Assembly (NCBI RefSeq): GCF_013155335.1
Contig: NZ_JABJQZ010000004.1
Coordinates: forward strand, 558,001-622,000
Direction of reading: 5' to 3'
Length of the DNA stretch: 64,000 nt
DNA from: Nocardioides sp. zg-1230
Lineage (GTDB): Bacteria; Actinomycetota; Actinomycetes; Propionibacteriales; Nocardioidaceae
The notes under the pieces were generated by a model that saw only the letters and a list, made by a program, of their open reading frames with translations, did no database searches and was not told the DNA's origin. A program made the position numbers and the translations under genes. Below, one piece after another: positions 15,765 to 24,390 of this stretch; position 1 is the stretch's first letter, and every line of letters starts with the position of its first letter.

Positions 15765-16550
15765 ATGTCAGGCCACTCCAAGTGGGCAACGACCAAGCAC
15801 AAGAAGGCCGCGATCGACGCCAAGCGCGGCAAGCTCTTCGCCAAGCTGATCAAGAACATCGAGGTCGCCGCGAAGCAGGGCGGCGGCGACCCCGCCGGCA
15901 ACCCGACTCTCTACGACGCCATCCAGAAGGCCAAGAAGAGCTCGGTCCCCAACAAGAACATCGACTCCGCGGTCAAGCGCGGCTCCGGTGCCGAGTCGGG
16001 TGGCGTCGACTACCAGGGCATCTCCTACGAGGTCTACGGCCCGCAGGGCGTCGCCTTCCTCGTCGAGTGCCTCACCGACAACAAGAACCGTGCCGCGATG
16101 GAGGTCCGGACCGCCGTCACCCGCAACGGCGGCACCATGGCCGACCCCGGCTCGGTCTCGCGCCTGTTCACCCGCAAGGGGATCGTGGTCGTGCCGAAGT
16201 CGCAGGACCACGACGGCACCACCCGTGAGGTCACCGAGGACGACGTCCTCGAGGCGACCCTCGACGCCGGGGCCGAGGAGGTCAACGACCTCGACGAGGC
16301 GTTCGAGGTGCAGAGCGAGGCCACCGACGTCGTCGCGGTCCGCACCGCCCTCCAGGACGCCGGGATCGACTACGACTCCGCCGACGTGGAGTTCGTCCCC
16401 AGCCTCGAGATCCCCGTCGACGCCGACGGCGCCGGCAAGGTGCTGCGCCTCGTCGACGCCCTCGAGGACCTCGACGACGTCCAGGACGTCTTCACCAACG
16501 TCGACATCCCGGCCGACGTGATGGCCGAGCTCGAGACCGCCGACGCCTGA
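15765..16550 (+). CDS. yebC: YebC/PmpR family protein (TACO1-like)
   Basis: A 261-residue protein starting with the invariant [22 protein letters not shown]. It has the three-domain layout of the YebC family, with [13 protein letters not shown] and [17 protein letters not shown] conserved. Members are described both as DNA-binding regulators and as translation factors that relieve ribosome stalling at proline-rich stretches. An AGAGGAA ribosome site precedes ATG 15765. Its position upstream of ruvCAB is conserved in actinobacteria. Confidence 0.95.
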   Translation: MSGHSKWATTKHKKAAIDAKRGKLFAKLIKNIEVAAKQGGGDPAGNPTLYDAIQKAKKSSVPNKNIDSAVKRGSGAESGGVDYQGISYEVYGPQGVAFLVECLTDNKNRAAMEVRTAVTRNGGTMADPGSVSRLFTRKGIVVVPKSQDHDGTTREVTEDDVLEATLDAGAEEVNDLDEAFEVQSEATDVVAVRTALQDAGIDYDSADVEFVPSLEIPVDADGAGKVLRLVDALEDLDDVQDVFTNVDIPADVMAELETADA

Positions 16551-16565
16551 CCTCCCGTCCTGGCC

Positions 16566-16641
16566 GCTGTAACGCCGGGTTGGTACAACTACCCACCCAG
16601 ATGCATCAGGGTGGGTACAGCAGCCAACCCGGTGTTACAGC
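16566..16641. repeat. 76-bp nearly symmetric dyad (large stem-loop) between yebC and ruvC
   Basis: Arms from outside in: GCTGTAAC (16566-16573) with GTTACAGC (16634-16641); CCGGGTTGG (16575-16583) with CCAACCCGG (16624-16632); TACCCACCC (16590-16598) with GGGTGGGTA (16609-16617). The centre AGATGCATCA holds the palindrome GATGCATC. Interruptions are one G/T position and a 6-base mismatch on each side. It starts 15 bases after the yebC stop. It could terminate yebC, act as a binding site or be a mobile palindromic repeat. Confidence 0.8.
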
Positions 16642-16722
16642 CGCGGGCCGGAGTCGGGTGGGGGCCAGGGTGGGAAACCACCCGCGCCGCGTGTCGTACG
16701 ACGTCGCGCACCCGGAGCGGGT

Positions 16723-16728
16723 TAGCGT
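16723..16728 (+). promoter_or_regulatory. -10 hexamer TAGCGT of the ruvCAB promoter
   Basis: It lies just upstream of the LexA box, which would then cover the transcription start. The predicted leader is about 50 nt and includes a GGAAGGGG ribosome site before GTG 16787. Confidence 0.4.
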
Positions 16729-16735
16729 GAGCGCA

Positions 16736-16749
16736 CGAACACATGTTCG
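16736..16749 (+). promoter_or_regulatory. LexA (SOS) box upstream of ruvC
   Basis: CGAAC-ACAT-GTTCG is a perfect dyad matching the Mycobacterium/Streptomyces SOS consensus TCGAAC-N4-GTTCGA over its central 14 bases. It is 37 bases before GTG 16787. SOS control of ruv genes is established in several bacteria, so LexA repression of ruvCAB is a confident inference. Confidence 0.8.
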
Positions 16750-16786
16750 GACGAGCTCCGGACGGGACCGGCGGAAGGGGAGTGGC

Positions 16787-17344
16787 GTGCGCGTGCTCGG
16801 CATCGACCCCGGCCTGACCCGGTGCGGCGTCGGCGTGGTCGACGGCAGCGTCGGCCGCCCGCTGACCATGGTCGACGTCGGCGTCGTCCGCACCAGCTCC
16901 ACGCTGCCGATCGCCGAGCGGCTGGTCACCATCGAGAAGGGCCTCGACGCCTGGATCGAGGAGCACCGGCCCGACGCGGTCGCGGTCGAGCGGGTCTTCG
17001 CGCGCTCCGACTCCAGCACCATCATGGGCACCGCCCAGGCCAGCGGCATCGCGCTCGTCGTCGCCGCCCGGCGCGGGCTGCCGATCGCGATGCACACCCC
17101 GAGCGAGGTCAAGGCCGCCGTGTCCGGCAACGGGCGCGCCGACAAGACGCAGGTGGGGGCGATGGTCGTCCGCATCCTGCGGCTGACCGAGCTGCCCAAG
17201 CCCGCCGACGCCGCCGACGCGCTTGCGCTGGCCATCACCCACGTCTGGCGCGGCTCGGCGCACCACCGGCTCGAGGCCGCGGCGGCGCAGGCCCGCGCGC
17301 AGGCGCACGCACACAAGAAGAAGACCACGATGAGGACCCGATGA
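16787..17344 (+). CDS. ruvC: Holliday junction resolvase RuvC
   Basis: A 185-residue RNase H-fold endonuclease that cuts Holliday junctions as a dimer on RuvAB-bound DNA. The first catalytic Asp is in VLGIDPGLTRCGVG near residue 7. The Glu is in VAVERVFAR near residue 67, and the last acidic pair is in KPADAADALALAITH near residues 142-145. GTG 16787 is chosen for the GGAAGGGG site and the conserved N-terminus. A basic tail ([10 protein letters not shown]) ends the protein. Its stop overlaps the ruvA ATG. Confidence 0.95.
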   Translation: MRVLGIDPGLTRCGVGVVDGSVGRPLTMVDVGVVRTSSTLPIAERLVTIEKGLDAWIEEHRPDAVAVERVFARSDSSTIMGTAQASGIALVVAARRGLPIAMHTPSEVKAAVSGNGRADKTQVGAMVVRILRLTELPKPADAADALALAITHVWRGSAHHRLEAAAAQARAQAHAHKKKTTMRTR

Positions 17345-17943
17345 TCGCCTTCGTCCGCGGCGAGGTCGCCGCCGTCACCCTGTCCAGCGCCGTCTTGGAG
17401 GTCGGCGGGGTCGGGCTCGAGCTGATGTGCACCCCCGGCACCCTCGCCACCCTCCGGATCGGGACGCCGGCGACGCTGCCCACCAGCATGGTCGTGCGCG
17501 AGGACAGCCTGACGATCTTCGGCTTCCTCGACGAGGACGAGAAGCAGGTCTTCGAGATCGTGCAGACCGCCTCCGGCGTCGGCCCCAAGGTCGCCCAGGC
17601 GATCGTGGCGGTGATGAGCCCCGACGACGTGCGCCGCGCCATCACCACCGAGGACGTCAAGGCGCTGACCCGCGTCCCCGGCATCGGCCAGAAGGGCGCG
17701 CAGCGCATCATCCTCGAGCTCAAGGACCGCATCGGCCCGCCGGTCGGCGTCCACCACGCCGCGGCCGCCGCGGCGCCCGCGCCCGACGCGTGGCGCGACC
17801 AGGTCCACCAGGGGCTCGTCGGGCTCGGCTGGTCGGCCAAGGAGTCGGAGAAGGCGGTCGAGGCCGTGGCTCCCGACGCCGGCGACACCCCCGACGTCGG
17901 CGCGCTGCTGCGCGCCGCCCTCCGTACGCTGAGCAGGGCCTGA
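17341..17943 (+). CDS. ruvA: Holliday junction branch migration protein RuvA
   Basis: A 200-residue protein that holds the four-way junction as a tetramer and loads RuvB. Domain I is an OB fold starting [12 protein letters not shown]. Two helix-hairpin-helix motifs follow: [16 protein letters not shown] (about 78-93) and [16 protein letters not shown] (about 113-128). Domain III (about residue 150 on, [15 protein letters not shown]) contacts RuvB. ATG 17341 overlaps the ruvC stop by four bases (ATGA). Confidence 0.96.
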   Translation: MIAFVRGEVAAVTLSSAVLEVGGVGLELMCTPGTLATLRIGTPATLPTSMVVREDSLTIFGFLDEDEKQVFEIVQTASGVGPKVAQAIVAVMSPDDVRRAITTEDVKALTRVPGIGQKGAQRIILELKDRIGPPVGVHHAAAAAAPAPDAWRDQVHQGLVGLGWSAKESEKAVEAVAPDAGDTPDVGALLRAALRTLSRA

Positions 17944-17959
17944 GACGGGCAGGACGGCG

Positions 17960-19060
17960 ATGAACTGGGACGACACCGACGAGGACACCTACGACGAGGT
18001 CGAGCTGAGCGCGGCCGAGCTCGGCCACCTGCAGCGGCTGACCGACGCCGACGCCGACGGCGACGAGCGCGCAGTCGAGGCGGCGCTGCGGCCCAAGACG
18101 CTCGACGAGGTGGTCGGGCAGGCACGCGTGCGCGACCAGCTCGGGCTGGTGCTCGAGGCGGCCCGCCGCCGCGGCCGGGCGCCCGACCACGTGCTGCTCT
18201 CCGGCCCGCCCGGGCTCGGCAAGACCACGCTCGCGATGATCATCGCCGCCGAGATGAGCACGCCGCTGCGGCTCACGAGCGGCCCGGCGATCACGCATGC
18301 CGGCGACCTCGCCGCGATCCTGTCGGGCCTCAACGAGGGTGACGTCCTCTTCGTCGACGAGATCCACCGGATGTCGCGCCCGGCCGAGGAGATGCTCTAC
18401 ATGGCGATGGAGGACTTCCGGGTCGACGTCGTCATCGGCAAGGGGCCGGGAGCGACCGCCATCCCGCTGGACATCCCGCCGTTCACCCTCGTCGGTGCCA
18501 CCACGCGTGCCGGCCTGCTGCCCGGCCCGCTGCGCGACCGGTTCGGCTTCACCGCCCACCTCGAGTTCTACGAGCCCCACGAGCTCGACCAGATCGTGCA
18601 CCGCTCCGCCGGGCTGCTCGGCGTGCACCTCACCTCGGAGGGTTCCGGCGAGATCGCCTCGCGCTCGCGTGGCACCCCCCGCATCGCCAACCGCCTGCTG
18701 CGCCGGGTCCGCGACTACGCCCAGGTGCGAGCCGACGGCGTGCTGAGCCTGCCCGTGGCGCAGGCGGCGCTCGACCTGTTCGAGGTCGACGAGTCCGGCC
18801 TCGACCGGCTCGACCGCGCGGTGCTCGACGTGCTGTGCCGCCGGTTCGGCGGGGGACCGGTCGGCGTGTCGACGCTCGCGGTCGCCGTCGGTGAGGAGCG
18901 CGAGACCGTCGAGGAGGTCGCCGAGCCGTTCCTGGTCCGCATGGGCATGCTCGCGCGCACCCCGCGCGGCCGGGTCGCGACGCCCGCGGCGTGGCACCAC
19001 CTCGGCCTGACACCGCCACCGGTGCCGACCGTCGACTCGACCCTCTTCGACGACGTGTGA
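17960..19060 (+). CDS. ruvB: Holliday junction branch migration ATPase RuvB
   Basis: A 366-residue AAA+ motor protein. Walker A is [11 protein letters not shown] near residue 80 and Walker B is LFVDEIHRM. Sensor 1 is in [18 protein letters not shown] with the arginine finger, and the C-terminal winged helix covers about residues 270-345 ([14 protein letters not shown]). An N-terminal acidic stretch of about 25 residues ([14 protein letters not shown]) precedes the core, as in other actinobacterial RuvB proteins. It lies 16 bases after ruvA in the SOS-controlled operon. Confidence 0.97.
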   Translation: MNWDDTDEDTYDEVELSAAELGHLQRLTDADADGDERAVEAALRPKTLDEVVGQARVRDQLGLVLEAARRRGRAPDHVLLSGPPGLGKTTLAMIIAAEMSTPLRLTSGPAITHAGDLAAILSGLNEGDVLFVDEIHRMSRPAEEMLYMAMEDFRVDVVIGKGPGATAIPLDIPPFTLVGATTRAGLLPGPLRDRFGFTAHLEFYEPHELDQIVHRSAGLLGVHLTSEGSGEIASRSRGTPRIANRLLRRVRDYAQVRADGVLSLPVAQAALDLFEVDESGLDRLDRAVLDVLCRRFGGGPVGVSTLAVAVGEERETVEEVAEPFLVRMGMLARTPRGRVATPAAWHHLGLTPPPVPTVDSTLFDDV

Positions 19061-19128
19061 GTCGGGCGGGGGACCCGCGTAGACTCCACGCGCTCCCGCA
19101 CCCCGACCCCTCGAGGAGAGCCCCCACC

Positions 19129-19425
19129 GTGAACGACCTCGTCGCCCTTCTGCCCCTGCTGGCCATCCTGGCCCTGTTCTGGTTCATGGTGGTCCGCCCC
19201 CAGCAGCGCCGGCAGAAGGAGGTCGTCCGCCTCCAGGAGAGCATCCAGGTCGGCCAGCGCGTGATGATGTCCTCGGGCATCTTCGGCACCGTCGTCTCGC
19301 TCGCCGACGACCGCGCCCGCCTCGAGATCGCGCCCGGCACCCAGATCGACATCGCCCGCGCCGCGATCGCCAAGGTCGACGAGCCGCTCCAGCAGCCGGG
19401 CACCGACGCGCACGACGATGCCTGA
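19129..19425 (+). CDS. yajC: Preprotein translocase subunit YajC
   Basis: A 98-residue protein with one N-terminal membrane helix (LVALLPLLAILALFWFMVV) followed by RPQQRRQKE and a small soluble domain (QVGQRVMMSSGIFGTVVS). YajC works with SecD and SecF in the SecYEG holotranslocon. GTG 19129 follows a GAGGAGA site, with a TAGACT -10 about 45 bases upstream. It overlaps apt by eight bases. The secD and secF genes normally found right after yajC are missing at this locus. Confidence 0.93.
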   Translation: MNDLVALLPLLAILALFWFMVVRPQQRRQKEVVRLQESIQVGQRVMMSSGIFGTVVSLADDRARLEIAPGTQIDIARAAIAKVDEPLQQPGTDAHDDA

Positions 19426-19966
19426 TCGTCGTACGGCCCAGGAGGCGCTCACGCGCCTGACGGTCGACGTGGCCGACTGGCCCGAGAAGGGCGTGACGTT
19501 CAAGGACATCACCCCGGTCCTCGCCGACCACAACGCCTTCTCCGCGATCATCACCGCGCTGGCCGCTGCCGGCCGCGACGACCACGGCACCGTCGTGGTC
19601 GACAAGGTCGTCGGCATGGAGGCCCGCGGCTTCATCCTGGCCGCGCCGGTGGCGCTGGCCCTCGGCGTCGGCTTCGTCCCGGTGCGCAAGGCCGGCAAGC
19701 TGCCGCGCGAGGCGCACGCGGTGTCGTACGCCCTGGAGTACGGCGAGGCGACCCTCGAGGTGCACACCGACGCCATCGCCCCGGGCGAGCGCGTGCTGAT
19801 GGTCGACGACGTCCTGGCGACCGGTGGCACGGCGGTCGCGACCCGCCAGCTCATCGAGGCCTGCGGCGGCGTCGCGACCGGCGCCTCGGTGCTGATGGAG
19901 CTCTCGTTCCTCGAGCCCCGCTCCGTCACCGGCGACCTTCCCATCGAGTCGCTGCTCACGATCTGA
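19418..19966 (+). CDS. apt: Adenine phosphoribosyltransferase
   Basis: A 182-residue type I phosphoribosyltransferase that makes AMP from adenine and PRPP. The PRPP loop is VLMVDDVLATGGTA near residues 127-140. The family segments DWPEKGVTFKDITPVLAD and GMEARGFILAAPVA are present, with the flexible-loop region RKAGKLPREAHAVSY. ATG 19418 lies inside the end of yajC (ATGCCTGA overlap), so translation of the two is probably coupled. In mycobacterial-type order secD and secF sit between these genes. Confidence 0.95.
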   Translation: MPDRRTAQEALTRLTVDVADWPEKGVTFKDITPVLADHNAFSAIITALAAAGRDDHGTVVVDKVVGMEARGFILAAPVALALGVGFVPVRKAGKLPREAHAVSYALEYGEATLEVHTDAIAPGERVLMVDDVLATGGTAVATRQLIEACGGVATGASVLMELSFLEPRSVTGDLPIESLLTI

Positions 19967-19976
19967 CGCTGCTCAC

Positions 19977-19982
19977 TAGACT
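19977..19982 (+). promoter_or_regulatory. -10 hexamer TAGACT for rel
   Basis: It ends 6 nt before ATG 19989 in the 22-base gap after apt. It gives rel a possible leaderless promoter independent of yajC-apt. Confidence 0.5.
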
Positions 19983-19988
19983 GGTCCA

Positions 19989-22277
19989 ATGGCAGAGGAC
20001 CAGGCACCCGCGCAGGACGCCAAGGCGCCTCTGACGGCGCGCGGCATGCGTGCCCGCCTCGCCCGGGTCGGGACCCGCCCGCCCTCGTCCAACCCGGTCC
20101 TGGAGCCGCTCTTCCGGGCCGTGCGGGCCAACCACCCCAAGGCCGACCTGGCGCTGCTCGAGCGCGCCTACGCGGTGGCCGACAAGTGGCACACCGGCCA
20201 GATGCGCAAGAGCGGCGACCCCTACATCACCCACCCGCTCGCGGTGACCACGATCCTCGCCGACATCGGCATGACGGAGCCGACCCTGGTCGCGGCGCTC
20301 CTCCACGACACGGTGGAGGACACGCCCTACACGCTGGAGGCCCTGCGCGCCGACTTCGGTGACGAGGTCGCGCTGCTCGTCGACGGCGTCACCAAGCTCG
20401 ACAAGGTGCAGTACGGCGACTCGGCGCAGGCCGAGACCATCCGCAAGATGATCGTGGCGATGTCGCGCGACATCCGGGTGCTGGTGATCAAGCTCGCCGA
20501 CCGGCTCCACAACATGCGCACCCTGCGCTACGTCCCGGCGGCCTCGCAGGAGCGCTCGAGCCGCGAGACCCTCGACATCTACGCGCCGCTGGCCCACCGG
20601 CTCGGCATGAACACCCTCAAGTGGGAGCTCGAGGACCTCGCGTTCGCGACGCTCCACCCCAAGATCTACGACGAGATCGTCCGCATGGTCGCCGAGCGGG
20701 CGCCCTCACGCGACCAGTTCCTCGCCGAGGTCGTCGCCGAGATCGAGCAGGACCTCAAGACGGCCCGGCTCAACGCCAAGGTCACCGGGCGGCCCAAGCA
20801 CTACTACTCGATCTACCAGAAGATGATCGTCGGCGGTCGCGACTTCTCCGACATCTACGACCTCGTGGGCATCCGGATCCTCGTCGACGAGGACCGCGAC
20901 TGCTACAGCGCGCTCGGCGTGATCCACTCCCGCTGGAACCCGGTGCTGGGGCGGTTCAAGGACTACGTCGCGATGCCGAAGTTCAACATGTACCAGTCGC
21001 TGCACACGACGGTCATCGGCCCTCAGGGCAAGCCGGTCGAGGTGCAGATCCGCACCTTCGCCCAGCACCGCCGCGCCGAGTACGGCGTTGCGGCGCACTG
21101 GAAGTACAAGGAGAACTCCAAGGCCGGCGTCGACACCGACCGCCTCGGCGACAAGGACGACCTGACCTGGCTTCGCCAGCTCCTCGACTGGCAGAGCGAG
21201 GTGGAGGACCCGGGGGAGTTCCTGGAGTCGCTGCGCTTCGAGATGAACCAGCAGCAGGTCTACGTCTTCACCCCGCGCGGCGACGTCATCCCGCTGCCGA
21301 TGGGGGCGACGCCCGTCGACTTCGCCTACGCCGTCCACACCGAGGTCGGCCACCACACGATCGGCTCCCGGGTCAACGGCCGCCTCGTGCCCCTCGAGTC
21401 CACGCTCGACAACGGCGACGTCGTCGAGGTCTTCACCTCCAAGTCGCCCACGTCCGGACCGTCGCGCGACTGGCTCAACTTCGTCCAGTCGCCGCGGGCG
21501 CGCTCCAAGATCCGCCAGTGGTTCACCAAGGAGCGCCGCGAGGAGGCGATCGAGCGCGGCAAGGACCAGATCGCCAAGCTCATGCGCAAGGAGGGCCTGC
21601 CCCTCAACCGGCTGATGACCCACGACGTGCTCGCGCTCGTCGCCGAGCACTTCCACCACGCCGACGTCTCGGCCCTCTACGCCGCGGTCGGTGAGGGCAA
21701 CCTCAGCGCGCAGGCCGTCGTACGACGCGTCATCGACCTGCACGGCGGCGACGAGGGGGCCCAGGAGGACCTCGCCGAGGGCGTCACCATCACCGGCCGC
21801 TCCCGCGCCGCCGCCAAGCGCGGGCCGACCGACTCCGGCGTCATCGTCAAGGGCGTCGACGACCTCTGGGTCAAGCTCGCCAAGTGCTGCACCCCGGTGC
21901 CGCCCGACCCGATCCTCGGGTTCGTCACCAAGGGTGGGGGAGTCTCGGTGCACCGCAAGGACTGCACCAACGCCTCCAGCCTCCTCGGCCAGCCCGAGCG
22001 CGTGCTCGAGGTGGAGTGGGCCCCGACGTCCCAGTCGACGTTCCTGGTCAACATCCAGGTCGAGGCCCTCGACCGCGCCCGCCTGCTCTCCGACATCACG
22101 ATGGCGCTCTCCGACGCCCACGTGAACATCCTGAGCGCGACGCTCTCCACCACCCGCGACCGGGTGGCGAAGAGCCGGTTCTCCTTCGAGATGGCCGACG
22201 CCGCCCACCTCGACGGCGTGCTGCGTGCCGTACGCGCCGTGCCCGGCGTGTTCGACGCCTACCGCGTCACCGCCTGA
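19989..22277 (+). CDS. rel: Bifunctional (p)ppGpp synthetase/hydrolase, Rel/SpoT family
   Basis: A 762-residue stringent-response enzyme. The HD hydrolase domain (about 60-210) has the metal-binding [13 protein letters not shown], so hydrolase activity should be retained. The synthetase domain (about 260-380) contains [20 protein letters not shown] and [16 protein letters not shown] domain follows ([20 protein letters not shown], near 420), then the zinc-finger-like region with [13 protein letters not shown] and a C-terminal ACT domain (about 690-760). The C-terminal half senses stalled ribosomes. Downstream it converges with the DUF349 gene after 14 bases. Confidence 0.97.
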   Translation: MAEDQAPAQDAKAPLTARGMRARLARVGTRPPSSNPVLEPLFRAVRANHPKADLALLERAYAVADKWHTGQMRKSGDPYITHPLAVTTILADIGMTEPTLVAALLHDTVEDTPYTLEALRADFGDEVALLVDGVTKLDKVQYGDSAQAETIRKMIVAMSRDIRVLVIKLADRLHNMRTLRYVPAASQERSSRETLDIYAPLAHRLGMNTLKWELEDLAFATLHPKIYDEIVRMVAERAPSRDQFLAEVVAEIEQDLKTARLNAKVTGRPKHYYSIYQKMIVGGRDFSDIYDLVGIRILVDEDRDCYSALGVIHSRWNPVLGRFKDYVAMPKFNMYQSLHTTVIGPQGKPVEVQIRTFAQHRRAEYGVAAHWKYKENSKAGVDTDRLGDKDDLTWLRQLLDWQSEVEDPGEFLESLRFEMNQQQVYVFTPRGDVIPLPMGATPVDFAYAVHTEVGHHTIGSRVNGRLVPLESTLDNGDVVEVFTSKSPTSGPSRDWLNFVQSPRARSKIRQWFTKERREEAIERGKDQIAKLMRKEGLPLNRLMTHDVLALVAEHFHHADVSALYAAVGEGNLSAQAVVRRVIDLHGGDEGAQEDLAEGVTITGRSRAAAKRGPTDSGVIVKGVDDLWVKLAKCCTPVPPDPILGFVTKGGGVSVHRKDCTNASSLLGQPERVLEVEWAPTSQSTFLVNIQVEALDRARLLSDITMALSDAHVNILSATLSTTRDRVAKSRFSFEMADAAHLDGVLRAVRAVPGVFDAYRVTA

Positions 22278-22291
22278 GAACGGCCCTGGGC

Positions 22292-23554
22292 TCAGCCGAA
22301 GTCGGCCGCTGCCCGCTTCGCCATGTCGAGGAAGGCCTGCTTGTTGGCGAGCTCGGACTCGAGGTCCTTCACGCGCCGGTCGTCGCCGGCGGCGGAGGCC
22401 TTGTCGAGCTTGGCCTGCGTCTCGGCGATGCCGGCCTCGAGCTTGCCGATCATGTCGTCGGCGCGGGCGGACTTCTCCGGGTCGCTGCGGCTCCACTGCT
22501 CGTCCTCGACCGCGCGGATGGCCTGCTCGACCTTCCGCATCCGGCCCTCGAGCTCCTTCATCCGGTCGCGGGGCACCTTGCCGGCGGAGTCCCAGCGGTC
22601 GGCGAGGTCGCGGAAGGTCTTCTTGGCGGCCTCCAGGTCGGTCACGGGGACGAGCGCCTCCGCCTCGACGAGGATCGCGTCCTTGACCTCCGCGTTGGCG
22701 GCGAACTCCTGGTCGAGGGCGGCGTTGGCGGCGTCGCGCGCGCCGAAGAAGGTGTCCTGCGCGCCACGGAAGCGCTGCCAGAGCTGGTCGTCGACCTCGC
22801 GCGGCGCGGGGCCCGCGGCCTTCCACTCGCGCATCAGGTCGCGGTACTTCCCGGCGGTCGGGCCCCACTCGGTCGAGGACGAGAGGGCCTCGGCCTCCTT
22901 GACGAGCCGCTCCTTGACCACGCGGGCGGAGTCGCGGCGCTCGTGCTCCTCGGCGAAGTGCGCCTTGCGGTGCCGGGTGTACGTCGTCCGCGCGGTGGAG
23001 AACCGGCGCCACAGGGCGTCGTCGGTGGCCCGGTCGAGCCGGGGCAGCTCCTTCCACGTCGCGAGCAGCTCACGCAGCCGGTTCGCGCCGTTGCGCCAGT
23101 CGGTGCCCTCGGCGAGCCGCTCGGCCTCGGCGACGAGCTTCTCCTTCGCCGCCTTGGACTCCGCGGTCTTCTGCGCCCGCTCCTCCTTGCGCGCCGAGCG
23201 CTGGACGGCGATGACGGGGGCCAGGGCGTCGAGGCGGGCGGCCAGGGACACGAGGTCGCCGACCGCGTGGGCGTCCACGACCTGCTCGCGGAGCGCCTTC
23301 GCCGACGAGGTCGCCTCCTCGGGGGCGAGCCGACCCGACGTGACGCGCTGCTCGAGCAGGTGGACCTTGCCCTCGAGCTCCTCGAAGCGCTTGGTGAAGA
23401 ACTCCAGCGCTTCCTCGGACGTGCCGGCCTCGTAGGACCCCACGGGGCGCTCGCCATCGGCGGTGCGGACATAGACGGTGCCGTCCTCGGCCACCCGACC
23501 CCAGGGCGTCTGCTCCGGGGCCGCGTCGTCTCGGGACTGCTTGTCGGCGCTCAT
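22292..23554 (-). CDS. DUF349 domain-containing protein
   Basis: A 420-residue, highly charged, almost wholly helical protein with repeated DUF349 units (for example WRNGANRLRELLATWKELPR, TAGKYRDLMREWKAAGP and AKKTFRDLADRWDSAGKVP). Predicted coiled-coil segments lie at residues about 45-70 and 350-415. There is no membrane segment. The molecular function is not established. It is on the opposite strand to rel and the MBL gene. ATG 23554 has a TACGAT hexamer ending 8 nt upstream on its strand. Confidence 0.88.
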   Translation of the reverse strand: MSADKQSRDDAAPEQTPWGRVAEDGTVYVRTADGERPVGSYEAGTSEEALEFFTKRFEELEGKVHLLEQRVTSGRLAPEEATSSAKALREQVVDAHAVGDLVSLAARLDALAPVIAVQRSARKEERAQKTAESKAAKEKLVAEAERLAEGTDWRNGANRLRELLATWKELPRLDRATDDALWRRFSTARTTYTRHRKAHFAEEHERRDSARVVKERLVKEAEALSSSTEWGPTAGKYRDLMREWKAAGPAPREVDDQLWQRFRGAQDTFFGARDAANAALDQEFAANAEVKDAILVEAEALVPVTDLEAAKKTFRDLADRWDSAGKVPRDRMKELEGRMRKVEQAIRAVEDEQWSRSDPEKSARADDMIGKLEAGIAETQAKLDKASAAGDDRRVKDLESELANKQAFLDMAKRAAADFG

Positions 23555-23562
23555 GGTCGCCC

Positions 23563-23568
23563 ATCGTA
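23563..23568 (-). promoter_or_regulatory. -10 hexamer TACGAT for the DUF349 gene
   Basis: On the minus strand it ends 8 nt before ATG 23554, without a ribosome-binding site, so a leaderless transcript is likely. Confidence 0.45.
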
Positions 23569-23591
23569 GTCATGGCCCGGACGGCCCTCGG

Positions 23592-23597
23592 TAGGCT
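23592..23597 (+). promoter_or_regulatory. -10 hexamer TAGGCT for the MBL-hisS-aspS operon
   Basis: It lies 45 bases before GTG 23643, giving a short leader. It is 24 bases from the divergent DUF349 -10. The downstream genes are joined by overlaps, so this may drive all of them. Confidence 0.4.
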
Positions 23598-23642
23598 TCC
23601 CACCGCAAGCAGAGCTACGACGACCAGCAAGGACTGACGCCC

Positions 23643-24326
23643 GTGTTCATCGCCGGCTTCCCCGCCGGACCCTGGGGGACCAACTGCTACGTCGTGGCGA
23701 CGGGTCCCGGGTCGGAGTGCGTGGTCATCGATCCGGGCAAAGACGCCGCGGCAGGCGTCGACCAGGTCGTCCGCGAGCACCGGCTCAAGCCGGTGAGCGT
23801 GCTGGTCACCCACGGTCACGTCGACCACATGTGGTGCGTGGCCCCGGTCGCGGGCACCTACGACGCCACGGCGTGGATCCACCCGTCCGACCGGCACCTG
23901 CTGTCCGACCCGATGGCCGGGATGAGCCCGGAGACCACCCAGATGCTGCTCGGTGGCGACTACACGTGGGCCGAGCCCGACGACGTGCGCGAGCTGGGCG
24001 ACCTCGCCGAGCTCGAGCTCGCGGGGCTGAGGTTCGTGGTCGACCACACGCCGGGCCACACCGAAGGATCGGTGACGTTCCGGACTCCGTACGCCCAGCA
24101 GGACGTGTCGGAGCTGATGTTCTCCGGCGACCTGCTCTTCGCCGGCTCGATCGGGCGCACCGACCTGCCCGGTGGCGACCACGCCACGATGCTGCGCAGC
24201 CTGGCCCACAAGGTGCTGCCGCTCGCCGACGACGTCGTCGTCCTCCCCGGCCACGGCGAGCAGACCTCGATCGGGCGCGAGCGCGCCACGAACCCCTTCC
24301 TCCAAGACCTTCCCCAGGACCGTTGA
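23643..24326 (+). CDS. MBL-fold metallo-hydrolase, glyoxalase II-like
   Basis: A 227-residue metallo-beta-lactamase-fold hydrolase. The di-zinc signature HxHxDH is VTHGHVDHMW near residues 58-66. Further ligands lie in DHTPGHTEGS and FSGDLLFAGSIGRTDL, and the last in LPGHGEQTSIGRE. The GSIGRTDLPGGD segment is typical of hydroxyacylglutathione-hydrolase-like proteins (Rv2581c type), which in actinobacteria probably use another thiol ester. GTG 23643 starts it. Its position just before hisS is conserved in mycobacteria. Confidence 0.9.
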   Translation: MFIAGFPAGPWGTNCYVVATGPGSECVVIDPGKDAAAGVDQVVREHRLKPVSVLVTHGHVDHMWCVAPVAGTYDATAWIHPSDRHLLSDPMAGMSPETTQMLLGGDYTWAEPDDVRELGDLAELELAGLRFVVDHTPGHTEGSVTFRTPYAQQDVSELMFSGDLLFAGSIGRTDLPGGDHATMLRSLAHKVLPLADDVVVLPGHGEQTSIGRERATNPFLQDLPQDR

Positions 24327-24390
24327 TGAACACCCCACGACGTTCTTCTCCCCCGCTCCGCTCCTCCGAACAACGCCGCAGGGACCCCGC

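Noticed and set aside
20706..23057. A 783-codon minus-strand open frame over rel and DUF349
   Set aside because: Antisense to rel, and partly an alternative frame of the DUF349 gene. It has no domain signature.
24327..24390. A T-box or histidine attenuator before hisS
   Set aside because: The gap is only 64 bases, has no T-box sequence, no run of His codons and no terminator/antiterminator pair.
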